Below, one piece after another: positions 15,208-23,807 of a stretch of DNA of 64,000 nucleotides. The notes beneath the pieces are model-generated. The model made no database searches. It was given only the letters and a program-made list of their open reading frames with translations, and was not told where the DNA came from. How positions within the stretch are numbered: position 1 is the stretch's first letter; the number at the start of each line of letters is the position of its first letter. A program made the position numbers and the translations under genes. Origin of the DNA: Streptomyces sp. BHT-5-2 (lineage in GTDB: Bacteria > Actinomycetota > Actinomycetes > Streptomycetales > Streptomycetaceae); the NCBI RefSeq assembly GCF_019774615.1, contig NZ_CP081496.1:6014001-6078000 (forward strand), written 5' to 3'.

Positions 15208-16019
15208 CGCTCCCCCAGGAAGAAGCGGCGGTAGCGGTCGCCGAGTTGCTCGATGTCCAGGACGGTGAAGAAGTCGGCGACCCCGAAACCCGGGTCGTGG
15301 GCGGGGGCGCCGCAGATCCAGGCGCCGATGCGGAGGTAGCCGCGCAGCAGGGGCGGCAGTTGGGCGAGGGCCGGGCGCTCGGGCAGCGGTGCGGTGGGGT
15401 GCCAGGGGCGGCGCGGGGTGACCAGGAACGCGGGCGGCGCGGTGTGGCGGGTGCGGGCCAGTGCCCAGGCGTGGGCGGCCGCGGTGCCCCCGTCGGCGAG
15501 CGGTACGGAGGCGCAGCCGGCGAGGTAGCGGTGGCCGGAGAGCAGGGTGTAGCGGGCCAGGGCGGCCCACATCTGGTTGATCACGGCGCCGTTGCGGTGG
15601 TCCGGGTGGACGCAGGACCGGCCGGCCTCGATGAGGGCGGGGCGCACCGCGTCGAGGGCGGTGAGGTCGAACTCGCCGTCGGAGTAGAGGCGTTGGCTGC
15701 GGCCCGGGGGCAGCAGCCGGTAGGTGCCGACGACCGCGCCGGTCGGGGTGTGGGTGACGACGAGGTGGTCGGCGAGGTCGTCGACGGCGTCGATGTCGTG
15801 TCCGGGGAGCGGGCTGTCGAGGGCGGCGCCCAGCTCGTCGCCGAAGACCTGGTGGCGCAGGCGCTGGGCGGCCCGGATCAGGTCGGGGGTGTCGGCGATC
15901 AGGGCGGCGTAGTCGGGGCCGGCAGGCCGTGCGGCGGCGGCCGCTCCGGTGGATGGGGCAACGGGGGCGGAGGTGTCCGGGGCGTTCGAACCGGGGGTCG
16001 TGGTAGGTGCCGTGCTCAT
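15204..16019 (-). CDS. GNAT-type N-acyltransferase (OlsB/hemolysin-like)
   Basis: A 271-aa acyltransferase. After a low-complexity Ala/Thr/Pro N-terminus (1-45), the core runs from DLIRAAQRLRHQVFGDELG through LADHLVVTHTPTGAVVGTYR, EAGRSCVHPDHRNGAVIN (acyl-carrier binding region) to a C-terminal AWICGAPAHDPGFGVADFF. This pattern is that of the OlsB/hemolysin-like family that acylates the amino group of ornithine with a 3-hydroxy fatty acyl group. The ATG at 16019 is preceded by GGAGG, making it preferable to the upstream in-frame start. It is the first gene of a two-gene unit with the PlsC-like enzyme. Confidence 0.88.
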   Translation of the reverse strand: MSTAPTTTPGSNAPDTSAPVAPSTGAAAAARPAGPDYAALIADTPDLIRAAQRLRHQVFGDELGAALDSPLPGHDIDAVDDLADHLVVTHTPTGAVVGTYRLLPPGRSQRLYSDGEFDLTALDAVRPALIEAGRSCVHPDHRNGAVINQMWAALARYTLLSGHRYLAGCASVPLADGGTAAAHAWALARTRHTAPPAFLVTPRRPWHPTAPLPERPALAQLPPLLRGYLRIGAWICGAPAHDPGFGVADFFTVLDIEQLGDRYRRFFLGER

Positions 16020-16147
16020 CAGAGCCTCCGTAGGTGGTGCTGGGTACACCCCTGCGGGGTGCGCAACCCAATGACCTGGCGTTCTCCTACCGGGCAGACT
16101 GTCCCCGCGCCCGACGGCCGGGCACGTGAAGCCCAGGGAGCGTACGG

Positions 16148-17419
16148 ATGAGGGTCCGCAGAACACTGGTCGCCGCGGGGCGGGGGCTGGTGCTGGCGGT
16201 GGTGGTGGAGGCGGGATCGGTCGCCCTGCTGGTGCTGATCCTGCTGTCGCTGGCGTTCATGGTGATCGGCGTGGGGTTCCTGACCACGCCGCTGGTGCTG
16301 TCGTGGGCCCGCGGGTACGCCGACCTGCGGCGGGTGTGGGCGTACGAGCAGACGGGGGTGCGGATCCCGGCCGGGTACCGGCCGTTCCCGCCGCGGCTGC
16401 GGCGCGGGCCGGCGGGCCGGTGGCAGCGCTGTGCGGTACTGCTGCGGGACCCGGCGACCTGGCGCGAACTGCTCTGGCTGCCGGTCGATCTGACGTTGGG
16501 TCTGGTATTGGCGCTGCTGCCGTCGACGCTGGTGGTCTACGGCGCCGGGTTCGTGCTGCTGCCGGTGGCGCAGGGGCTGACCGGGCTGGGCGGCCAGCTG
16601 CTGGGGTTCGGGTCGCTGACCACCGACCACCCGGTGCTGCTGGCCGTCTCGCCGGTGCTCGGCGCGGGGCTGCTGGCCCTGGCGCTGCGCGCCAACCCGG
16701 CGCTGCTGCGGGCGCACTTCGAGCTGGCGGCGGTGTTCCTGACCCCGCCGAAGGCGGAGCTGGCGGCCCGGGTGGCGCGGCTGACCGAGACCCGGCACGA
16801 TGCGGTGGACGGTTCCGCGGCCGAACTCCGCCGGATCGAGCGCGATCTGCACGACGGCGCCCAGGCCCGGCTGGTGGCGATGGGGATGAGCCTGGGCACG
16901 ATCGAGACGCTGATCGAGAAGGACCCGGCGCGCGCCAAGGAACTGGTGGGCCGGGCCCGGGAGGCGTCCGCGGAGGCCCTGACCGAACTCCGCGACCTGG
17001 TGCGCGGCATCCATCCGCCGGTGCTCGCCGAACGCGGCCTGGGCGACGCGGTGCGGGCGCTGGCGCTGCGGATGGAGATCCCGGTGGAGGTGACGGTGCA
17101 GCTGCCGCGGCGGCTGGCGGCGCCGCTGGAGTCGGCGGCGTACTTCGCCGTCGGCGAGCTGCTGACCAACGCCGCCAAGCACTCCGGCGCCGACCGGATC
17201 GAGGTGGACGTCCGGCACACCGGCGGGCGGCTGCTGGTCACGGTCGGCGACAACGGGCGCGGCGGCGCCGCGGTGCGTCCCGCCGGGGCGGGCGGGGGCG
17301 CGGAGGGGTCGGGGCTGCGCGGGGTGGAGCGCCGGCTCGGTACATTCGACGGCGTCCTCGCCGTCAGCTCCCCGGCCGGCGGCCCGACGCTGGTGACGAT
17401 GGAGATCCCGTGCGCGTAG
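16148..17419 (+). CDS. NarL-family sensor histidine kinase
   Basis: A 423-aa membrane kinase. N-terminal membrane segments lie at about 15-50 and 110-185, with no large extracellular domain. The HisKA_3 dimerisation motif RRIERDLHDGAQARLVAMGM contains the phospho-accepting His at about residue 235. The ATPase domain has GELLTNAAKHSGADRI (N-box), VGDNGRGG (G1) and GSGLRGVERRL (G2). It overlaps the following response regulator gene by 10 nt, so the pair is one operon. The stimulus cannot be read from the short sensor region; envelope stress is a common guess. Confidence 0.95.
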   Translation: MRVRRTLVAAGRGLVLAVVVEAGSVALLVLILLSLAFMVIGVGFLTTPLVLSWARGYADLRRVWAYEQTGVRIPAGYRPFPPRLRRGPAGRWQRCAVLLRDPATWRELLWLPVDLTLGLVLALLPSTLVVYGAGFVLLPVAQGLTGLGGQLLGFGSLTTDHPVLLAVSPVLGAGLLALALRANPALLRAHFELAAVFLTPPKAELAARVARLTETRHDAVDGSAAELRRIERDLHDGAQARLVAMGMSLGTIETLIEKDPARAKELVGRAREASAEALTELRDLVRGIHPPVLAERGLGDAVRALALRMEIPVEVTVQLPRRLAAPLESAAYFAVGELLTNAAKHSGADRIEVDVRHTGGRLLVTVGDNGRGGAAVRPAGAGGGAEGSGLRGVERRLGTFDGVLAVSSPAGGPTLVTMEIPCA

Positions 17420-18057
17420 TCATCGCCGAAGACCTCTTCCTGCTGAGGGACGGGCTGGTCCGGATGCTGGAGGCGTTCGGCTTCGAGATCGTGGCGGCGG
17501 TCGCGTCCGGGCCCGAACTGCGCCGGGCGCTGGCCGAACGGGAGCCGGACGTGGCGGTGGTGGACGTCCGGCTGCCGCCGTCGTTCACCGACGAGGGGCT
17601 GCAGTGCGCGCTGGAGGCCCGCCGGGCCCGGCCGGGGCTGCCGGTGCTGGTGCTCTCGCAGCACGTGGAGCAGCTGTACGCCCGGGAGTTGCTGGCGGAC
17701 GGCAGCGGCGGGGTTGGCTATCTGCTCAAGGACCGGGTCTTCGACGCGGAGCAGTTCGTGGACGCGGTGCGCCGGGTGGCGACCGGGGGCACCGCGATGG
17801 ATCCGCAGGTCATCGCGCAGCTGCTGGCCCGTCGGGCGCGGGACCGGCCGATGGCGGGGCTGACGCCGCGGGAGGTGGAGGTGATGGAGCTGATGGCGCA
17901 GGGCCGGTCCAACGCCGCGATCGCGTCCCGGCTGGTGATCACCGAGCGGGCGGTCGCCAAACACACCTCCAACATTTTCGGGAAGCTGGCGCTGCCGCCG
18001 TCGGACGACGACAACCGCCGGGTGCTGGCGGTGCTGGCCTATCTGGACCGGGGCTGA
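17410..18057 (+). CDS. NarL/FixJ-family response regulator
   Basis: A 215-aa regulator. The receiver domain begins MRVVIAEDLFLLRDG (acidic pair E7/D8), with the phosphorylated Asp at 52 in VVDVRLPPS and the conserved Lys in GYLLKDRVF. The C-terminal LuxR-type HTH is LTPREVEVMELMAQGRSNAA followed by ITERAVAKHTSNIF. The GTG start lies inside the 3' end of the kinase gene. It is the cognate partner of the upstream HisKA_3 kinase. Target genes unknown; autoregulation is possible. Confidence 0.95.
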   Translation: MRVVIAEDLFLLRDGLVRMLEAFGFEIVAAVASGPELRRALAEREPDVAVVDVRLPPSFTDEGLQCALEARRARPGLPVLVLSQHVEQLYARELLADGSGGVGYLLKDRVFDAEQFVDAVRRVATGGTAMDPQVIAQLLARRARDRPMAGLTPREVEVMELMAQGRSNAAIASRLVITERAVAKHTSNIFGKLALPPSDDDNRRVLAVLAYLDRG

Positions 18058-18309
18058 AGCGCCCGGCCGGGCGGCGAGGGCGGCGGGCGAGCCTCCCGGG
18101 TGGGCCTCGCACACAACTCCCCGCCCCACGTCGAGATCCGGCCAATCGGCGGTGCGGGCCGCCGGCGCCGGCGCCGCTCCGCCGGGCAGGGGCCGCGCCG
18201 CCAACTCCCCTGGCGGGCGGCGCGGAACGCCCCGTCCACGCCGGTGGAAGCTCGTCCGGGCGCCGCGTACGCTGACCGCCACAGCTCACGCGAGTAAGGG
18301 GAGCAGGAC

Positions 18310-18555
18310 ATGGGCACCGCAGCCGACAAGGAATGGCTCTACAGCCTCGACATCTCCGACGCCACCTGGCAGCGCCCGCCCGGCGACCCCGAGGCGGAGG
18401 CGGTGGAGATCGCCTTCCTGGAGCGCGGCGCGGTGGCGATGCGCAATTCCAAGGAGCCCGAGGTCGTACTGCGCTACACCGAGGCGGAGTGGCGGGCGTT
18501 CGTCCTGGGCGCCCGGGACGGGGAGTTCGACCTGGACCGGCACCACACGGCCTGA
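18310..18555 (+). CDS. DUF397-type small protein
   Basis: An 81-aa acidic protein. It resembles the DUF397 family of streptomycete developmental and regulatory partners: WQRPPGD near residue 20, VEIAFLERGAVAMRNSKEP, and a terminal EAEWRAFVLGARDGEFD. AGGGGAGCAGG precedes the ATG. These proteins usually sit beside an XRE regulator; here no such partner is adjacent, so it appears to be an orphan. Function unknown. Confidence 0.85.
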   Translation: MGTAADKEWLYSLDISDATWQRPPGDPEAEAVEIAFLERGAVAMRNSKEPEVVLRYTEAEWRAFVLGARDGEFDLDRHHTA

Positions 18556-18646
18556 CGGCCGCCGCCGGGCCCGCGCGGGGTGCGTCACCCGTCCGGGCGG
18601 GCCCGGCCGCCGGTGACCATCACAGGATTCACTCGTTCCACGGAAC

Positions 18647-20647
18647 GTGGAGCAGCAGCACGCGGTGACCCCGCGCCCGGACCGCGCCTCCCCCGTCGGG
18701 CCCGCCGACGAGGTTGAGCCCATCGACGTCGAGCAGGCCGAGGCGGCCCTGGTCGAGCACTACCCCCGGCTGGCCCGGCTGGCCTATCTGGTGCTGCCGC
18801 CGGCCCCCACCCGCGGGCGGCGGGTGCTGGCCGCGCACGCGGCGGTGCAGCGGGCGCTGCCCAGGCGGCCCGGCCCGACGGCCACGCTGCCCGCCCAGCG
18901 CGGCGCGGATCCGGCCGTCGACCCCGGTTACGCGCTGATGCGACTGCGGGTACTGAAAACGGCGCTGACCGCCGGGCGGCGCCGCCTGCGGCCGCCGACA
19001 CCGCTCCCCCAGGTCTGGGGCCTGCGGCTGTTCCCGCGCTCCGGGGGCGCCGACGAACTCGCCCTGGACCAGGCCCTGTCGGCGCTCTCCGGCCCGGCCC
19101 GGGCCGCGTTCGTCCTGCGGGATCTGGAGCGGCTTTCGGTCCAGGAGACCCGGCGGGTGCTGGAGGCGGCGGGGGTCGCCGACGCCCGGGAGGCGCTGGC
19201 CGAGGCGGACGGGGCGGTGCTGCCGGCCGGGAGCCGGGACCGGGCGCTGCTGGAGTCGGTGGAGTTCGACCCGTGCGCGCTGCAGGCCCGGCCGACGGAC
19301 CTGATCCGGCGCCGCCAGAACGGCCGGGCGGCGCTGGCGGCCGGGGCGGCGGTGCTGGTGTGCGGGGCGCTGCTGGGCCTGCCGGGCCAGGGCTGGGGCC
19401 CGTACGGCGCCGCGGCCCCGCCGTACGCCCGCAACGCCGCCGTCGAAGCGGCCCTGGATCCGGGCCGGTTGACGGTCTCCTCGGCGACGGCCTGGAAGAC
19501 CGCCGCCCGGCCGGACTTCTCGGCCTGGCCGGCCCGCGGCGACCGGACCGGCGACCGGGCGCTGCTCCGGCGGGCGCTGGCGGTGTGGGCCCGGCCAGGC
19601 GACCGGGTGCCGGTCACCGCGACGCCCGGCACACCCGTCGGCCCCGCGGCCGGCCCGCCGCAGCTGCTCTTCGCCGGCGTGGTGGACCACGCGGTGGTGG
19701 TGCTCTTCCACGACGGGCTGCGGGTGGTGCGGTACGCCGAGGCGACCGACGGCCAGGGGCGCGGCGACGGTTCCGGGGCGTCCCTGGACTTCGCGCGGAC
19801 GGACGACGCGACGGCGGACTCCGCCGGCCTGCTGGTGGTGAACCGCACGGAGGGCAACGTCCGCTATCTGACGGCCCCTTGGGTGACGTCGGTACGCCTG
19901 GTGGATCTGCTGAAGCCGGACGCGGCGGCCCAGTCGGTCGCGGTCGGCGCCGACGGCCTGACCTCCCCCGTCCCGGCGCCGCGCGCCCCGGAGGAGTGCA
20001 CGCGGTGGCCCGCCCTCCGGGTCGGCGGGCATCTGGACGGGCAGCCGGGCGGGGTCCCGGGCGGCCGGTCCGCCGGGGAGCTGCTGACCGACCTCGGGGA
20101 ACTGACGCCCGCCCGGCTCACCTACGGTCCGCCGGGCGGCCCGGGCGCGGTGTCGGGGACGGCGGGCCGTACGGCCTGGGCGCGGACCGCCTGCCAGCTG
20201 CCCGCGCTCCGTTCGCAGGGCGTGCGGACGGTGAACACCTGGCGGTTCGCCGAGCAGCCGCTCCCCGGGGGCGCGGGCGTCGCGGACTGGCTGTGCACCC
20301 GGGCGGAGACCTGGCGCGGGGCGGGCGGCGGGGCGCTGGCGCAGTTCCAGGCGCCGGCGCCGAGCGGGCAGCCGTACGCGACGGGCTCGGTGACCGCCCG
20401 CTCCGGCAGCGGTGCGGCCTGCGGTCCGCGGGAGCCCCGGGTGCTGTCGGGTGTGCTGTGGAAGAGCGCCGGTGGCCGGTGGTGGCTGCTGGCGGCGGGC
20501 AGCGACCGGGTCACGTCGATCGGTGCGAGCGGCGGGGTGCGGGGACACGCGTCCGGCCGGCTGCTGGCCGTCCCGGCTGCGGCGGGCGCCCACGCCGACC
20601 TGAAGGGCACGGTGGCGGGCGGGGGGACGGTGCGGGCGTTGCGGTGA
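18647..20647 (+). CDS. Membrane-anchored protein with sigma-70-like N-terminal region
   Basis: A 666-aa protein in three parts. Residues about 28-190 look like a degenerate ECF sigma factor: AEAALVEHYPRLARLAYLVL (region 2-like) and ALSGPARAAFVLRDLERLSV with QETRRVLEAAG (region 4-like). A single transmembrane helix follows at about 227-246. The remaining 400 residues are extracytoplasmic and beta-rich with several Cys, of no known family. If the topology is right, the cytoplasmic sigma-like part is tethered to an external domain. Core-polymerase contacts are poorly conserved, so a scaffold or sensor role is as likely as transcription initiation. GTG start at 18647 lacks a clear ribosome site; the GTG at 18662 is an alternative. 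Confidence 0.8.
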   Translation: MEQQHAVTPRPDRASPVGPADEVEPIDVEQAEAALVEHYPRLARLAYLVLPPAPTRGRRVLAAHAAVQRALPRRPGPTATLPAQRGADPAVDPGYALMRLRVLKTALTAGRRRLRPPTPLPQVWGLRLFPRSGGADELALDQALSALSGPARAAFVLRDLERLSVQETRRVLEAAGVADAREALAEADGAVLPAGSRDRALLESVEFDPCALQARPTDLIRRRQNGRAALAAGAAVLVCGALLGLPGQGWGPYGAAAPPYARNAAVEAALDPGRLTVSSATAWKTAARPDFSAWPARGDRTGDRALLRRALAVWARPGDRVPVTATPGTPVGPAAGPPQLLFAGVVDHAVVVLFHDGLRVVRYAEATDGQGRGDGSGASLDFARTDDATADSAGLLVVNRTEGNVRYLTAPWVTSVRLVDLLKPDAAAQSVAVGADGLTSPVPAPRAPEECTRWPALRVGGHLDGQPGGVPGGRSAGELLTDLGELTPARLTYGPPGGPGAVSGTAGRTAWARTACQLPALRSQGVRTVNTWRFAEQPLPGGAGVADWLCTRAETWRGAGGGALAQFQAPAPSGQPYATGSVTARSGSGAACGPREPRVLSGVLWKSAGGRWWLLAAGSDRVTSIGASGGVRGHASGRLLAVPAAAGAHADLKGTVAGGGTVRALR

Positions 20648-20670
20648 GGGACGGGCGTGAGCGGTGGGGC

Positions 20671-20691
20671 GGACGCGTTCTTTCCGCGTCC
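20671..20691 (+). terminator. Hairpin after the sigma-like gene
   Basis: GGACGCG (20671-20677) pairs with CGCGTCC (20685-20691) across TTCTTTC. It lies 24 bp past the stop at 20647 and before the operator of the next operon. Confidence 0.45.
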
Positions 20692-20710
20692 AGGGGGTAT
20701 CGACATTCCT

Positions 20711-20722
20711 TACCCGCCAGTA
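20711..20722. promoter_or_regulatory. TetR-type dyad TACCCGCCAGTA
   Basis: The outer TAC and GTA and the central GC of TACCCGCCAGTA form a dyad 10 bp upstream of the ATG at 20733. Such TAC-n6-GTA dyads are typical TetR-family operators in actinobacteria, and a TetR gene lies two genes downstream on the same strand. The link between this site and that regulator is inferred. Confidence 0.4.
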
Positions 20723-20732
20723 CATTGACGCC

Positions 20733-21686
20733 ATGTCTAATACGGCCTCGTTGCGGCCCCAGCCGGTCGCGTCCGAGCACACCCCGCTCAAGGCCCGCAA
20801 CGTGGCCTTCGACTGGGCGGACACCCCTCTGCACTGGATCCCCGGCGATCCGTCCAGCACCCACACGATCAACGTGCTGCACCTGCTGCTGCCGGCCGGC
20901 GAGCGCTGGTTCGTGCACGTCTACAAGCAGGTGCTGCCCTACATCCGCGACCCCGAACTGCGTGCGGACGTCATCGGGTTCATCGGCCAGGAGGCCATGC
21001 ACTCCCAGGCGCACGACGACGTCCTGCCGCACCTCAAGGAGCAGGGGCTGGACCCCACCCCGTACACCGCGCAGGTCGACTGGTTCTTCGAGAAGCTGCT
21101 CGGCGACCGGACCCTGCCGCCGGGGCGGGCCCGCGAGTGGTGGCTGAAGGAGCGGGTGGCGCTGATCGCCGCGATCGAGCACTACACGGCCTTCCTGGGC
21201 GACTGGGTGCTCAACGCCCGGGCGCTGGACGCCCGGGGCGCCGATCCGACCATGCTCGACCTGCTGCGCTGGCACGGCGCGGAGGAGGTCGAGCACCGGT
21301 CGGTGGCGTTCGACCTCTTCATGCATCTGGACGGCGGCTACCGGCGGCGGGCGCGCACCTGGGCGACGGCCTTCTCCACGCTGGTGTTCCTGTGGCAGCG
21401 CGGCATCCGGTTCTTCATGGAGAACGACCCCACGCTCGTGGGCCGGAAGGCCGCGCTGAAGGACTTCGTCCGCGGTGGGCGGCAGGGTGTGCTGCCGACC
21501 CCCGGGGCGATGATCCGTTCCATACCCCGGTACTTGAGCCGCGGTTACCACCCCTCGCAGCACGGGAGCACCGAGCAGGCCCTCGCCTATCTGGACCGTT
21601 CGCCCGCCGCGACCCCCGGTGCAAGCACCGGCTCCACTGGAGCGGCTGCCGCCGCACAGCCTGATGCCGCCTCCCAAGGAGTCTGA
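20733..21686 (+). CDS. PF10118-type protein with ferritin-like diiron pattern
   Basis: A 317-aa protein of the family usually annotated 'metal-dependent hydrolase'. Its residues follow a ferritin-like diiron pattern instead: E57 (GERWFVHV), E87-x-x-H90 (GQEAMHSQAH), E149 (AAIEHYTAF) and E185-x-x-H188 (GAEEVEHRS), i.e. two E...ExxH pairs on four predicted helices. No hydrolase Ser or HxHxDH motif is evident. The next gene, beginning one base after this stop, encodes a [2Fe-2S]/flavin reductase, as expected for an oxygen-activating diiron enzyme. The C-terminal 35 residues are Ala/Ser/Thr-rich and disordered. Family membership is firm; the oxygenase reading is inference, and the substrate is unknown (lipid plausible). 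Confidence 0.85.
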   Translation: MSNTASLRPQPVASEHTPLKARNVAFDWADTPLHWIPGDPSSTHTINVLHLLLPAGERWFVHVYKQVLPYIRDPELRADVIGFIGQEAMHSQAHDDVLPHLKEQGLDPTPYTAQVDWFFEKLLGDRTLPPGRAREWWLKERVALIAAIEHYTAFLGDWVLNARALDARGADPTMLDLLRWHGAEEVEHRSVAFDLFMHLDGGYRRRARTWATAFSTLVFLWQRGIRFFMENDPTLVGRKAALKDFVRGGRQGVLPTPGAMIRSIPRYLSRGYHPSQHGSTEQALAYLDRSPAATPGASTGSTGAAAAAQPDAASQGV

Positions 21687-21687
21687 A

Positions 21688-22956
21688 GTGCCCGTGCCCG
21701 TCCGTGTGTCCACGTCCGCCGGCCGCCGCGGCCCGCTCCGTACGGGCCCGGCGCTGCCGACGGCGTCCCGTACGGCCGCGGGGTCCCGAGCGGGCCTGCC
21801 GCGCCTCCGTACCGTGCTGGCTGTCGCCGGGGCCGTCCTGGTGGTCCGGAGGGCCCTGCGGCGGCGGATCCGGCGCTCGCCGCTGTGGCCGCTGCCCGCG
21901 CTGGAGCAGCCGATCTCCGGGAGGGGCCGGGAGGCGCTCCGGGCGGCCGGCGCGCCCGAGGAGCGGCGGTCGACCGCCCTGCGGCTGCGGGTGGCCGAGC
22001 GGACGGAGGCCGCCGAGGGCGTGGTGGCCCTGCGCCTGGAGGGCGAGCACCTGCCCGCCTGGGAACCGGGCGCGCACCTCGACCTCGTGCTGCCCTCGGG
22101 GACCGTGCGGCAGTACTCGTTGTGCGGTGAACCGGCCGACGCCGTGCGGGCGGACGGCGGGTCGTACACCCTCGCGGTCCGGTTGATCGAGGACGGCCGG
22201 GGCGGCTCCCGGGAGGTGCACGAGGCGCTCCGCGCCGGCACCACGGTCGAGGCGCGCGGCCCGCGCAACCGCTTCCCGCTGGAGGACCACCCCGCCTACC
22301 TCTTCATAGCGGGCGGTATCGGCATCACCCCGATCCTCCCGATGGTGCGGCGGGCCGAGGCCGAGGGGGTGCCCTGGCGGCTGCTGTACGCGGGGCGGTC
22401 GCGGGCGTCGATGCCGTTCCTGGCAGAGGTGGGGAAGCTGGCCGGGGGCACCGTCGGGACGCCCGGGGGCGGGCGGTTGACGGTGGTCGCGGAGGACGAG
22501 GACGGACGGCCCGATCTGGCCGCCGCGCTCGCCGAAGCGCCCCCGCACGCCGCCGTGTACTGCTGCGGGCCCGAGCCCCTGATGGACACCGTGGCCAGGC
22601 TGCTCCCCGAGGGGCCGGAGGGCCGCACGCTGCACACGGAGCGCTTCGCCCCGGCGGCGTCCGAGGCGGGGGCCGGGCCCGGCGAGGACGTGGCGTTCGA
22701 GGTGGAGTTGCGGCGGACCGGCCGCAGCGTGACGGTCCCGGCCGGCACCAGCGTGCTGCGCGCGCTCCGCGAGGAGGCCCTGCCGGACCTGCCGTACTCC
22801 TGCGAGCAGGGCTTCTGCGGCACCTGCCGGCAGCGGGTCGTGTCCGGCGAGGTGGACCACCGGGACGAGCTGCTGACGGACGCGGAACGCGAGGACTCGC
22901 TGCTGATCTGCGTCTCCCGGGCGAAGCCGGGGGAGCGGCTGGTCCTGGATCTTTGA
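21688..22956 (+). CDS. Flavin/[2Fe-2S] ferredoxin reductase
   Basis: A 422-aa electron-transfer protein. After a basic and partly hydrophobic N-terminus (1-70) comes an FAD/FMN-binding barrel with RQYSLCGEP (about 145), an NAD(P)-binding domain with AGGIGITPILPM (about 210) and CCGPEPLMD (about 290), and a C-terminal plant-type ferredoxin domain with CEQGFCGTC plus a distal Cys in LICVS, giving the four [2Fe-2S] ligands. This order matches phthalate-dioxygenase/vanillate-demethylase type reductases. GTG at 21688 follows AAGGAGT and begins one base after the upstream stop, so it is coupled to the diiron-type protein and probably supplies its electrons. Confidence 0.93.
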   Translation: MPVPVRVSTSAGRRGPLRTGPALPTASRTAAGSRAGLPRLRTVLAVAGAVLVVRRALRRRIRRSPLWPLPALEQPISGRGREALRAAGAPEERRSTALRLRVAERTEAAEGVVALRLEGEHLPAWEPGAHLDLVLPSGTVRQYSLCGEPADAVRADGGSYTLAVRLIEDGRGGSREVHEALRAGTTVEARGPRNRFPLEDHPAYLFIAGGIGITPILPMVRRAEAEGVPWRLLYAGRSRASMPFLAEVGKLAGGTVGTPGGGRLTVVAEDEDGRPDLAAALAEAPPHAAVYCCGPEPLMDTVARLLPEGPEGRTLHTERFAPAASEAGAGPGEDVAFEVELRRTGRSVTVPAGTSVLRALREEALPDLPYSCEQGFCGTCRQRVVSGEVDHRDELLTDAEREDSLLICVSRAKPGERLVLDL

Positions 22957-23055
22957 ATCCGGACGCGGGCGAGCGGCCGCCGGCCGCCCCGCCCGCCGAC
23001 GGAGGGGAGCTTCGGGCGGTGGTGCCGTGGCGCGGGCGGTCGTTAGGGTGGGCGA

Positions 23056-23757
23056 ATGGCCACCGGGGCACGCCGCAGGATGGGGGTCGAGGAGCGACGG
23101 GAGCAGTTGATAGCCGTTGCACTCGGCCTCTTCAGTCACCGCTCCCCCGACGACGTCTCGATCGACGAGATCGCCGAGGCCGCCGGCATATCGCGGCCGC
23201 TGGTCTACCACTACTTCCCGGGCAAGCAGCAGCTCTACGAGGCGGCCCTGCGGCGCGCCGCGGACGAGCTGACGGCCCGGTTCGTCGAACCGCACGAAGG
23301 GCCGCTCGGCGCCCGCCTGTTGCGCGTCATGGAGCGCTTCTTCGACTTCGTGGACGAGCACGGGCCCGGCTTCTCGGCGCTGATGCGCGGCGGCCCCGCG
23401 ATCGGCTCGTCCCGTACGGGCGCGATGATAGACGGCGTACGCCAGGCCGCCTACGCCCAGATCCTCGCCCACCTCGACGTGGACGCCCAGGCACCCACGC
23501 CCCGGCTGGAGTTGGTGGTCCGGTCCTGGATCTCGCTCGCCGAGACCACCGCGCTGCTGTGGCTGGACGGACGGCGGGTGCCGCGCGCCGAGCTGGAACG
23601 GCAGCTGGTGCACGACTTCGCGGCGCTGGCCGCGGTCAGCGCCGCGTACGACGAGGGGATGGCGCAGGTGGTGCGCCGGATGCTGGCCGACGAGCCCGCG
23701 GACGGGATGTTCGCGGATCTGGTGGGGCGGTTGCTGGAGCTTCCGCAGACGGCGTGA
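23056..23757 (+). CDS. TetR-family transcriptional regulator
   Basis: A 233-aa repressor-type regulator. The N-terminal HTH spans about residues 10-58: ERREQLIAVALGLFSHRSPD, IDEIAEAAGISRPLVYHYFP and GKQQLYEAAL. The remaining helical ligand-binding domain is 170 residues long with no recognised pocket signature. It lies 99 bp after the reductase gene on the same strand, so it may be co-transcribed with, and repress, the diiron-reductase operon via the dyad at 20711; this is an inference. ATG at 23056 agrees with the usual short basic lead-in. Confidence 0.93.
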   Translation: MATGARRRMGVEERREQLIAVALGLFSHRSPDDVSIDEIAEAAGISRPLVYHYFPGKQQLYEAALRRAADELTARFVEPHEGPLGARLLRVMERFFDFVDEHGPGFSALMRGGPAIGSSRTGAMIDGVRQAAYAQILAHLDVDAQAPTPRLELVVRSWISLAETTALLWLDGRRVPRAELERQLVHDFAALAAVSAAYDEGMAQVVRRMLADEPADGMFADLVGRLLELPQTA

Positions 23758-23807
23758 GGCCGGCGCACCCGGCCGGGCCGGGCCCGGGCTGCGGCAGAAT
23801 CCCGGGC

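Noticed and set aside
14272..16071. 599-aa minus strand frame
   Set aside because: Its first half overlaps the GNAT gene in another frame; the real acyltransferase begins at the GTG at 15207.
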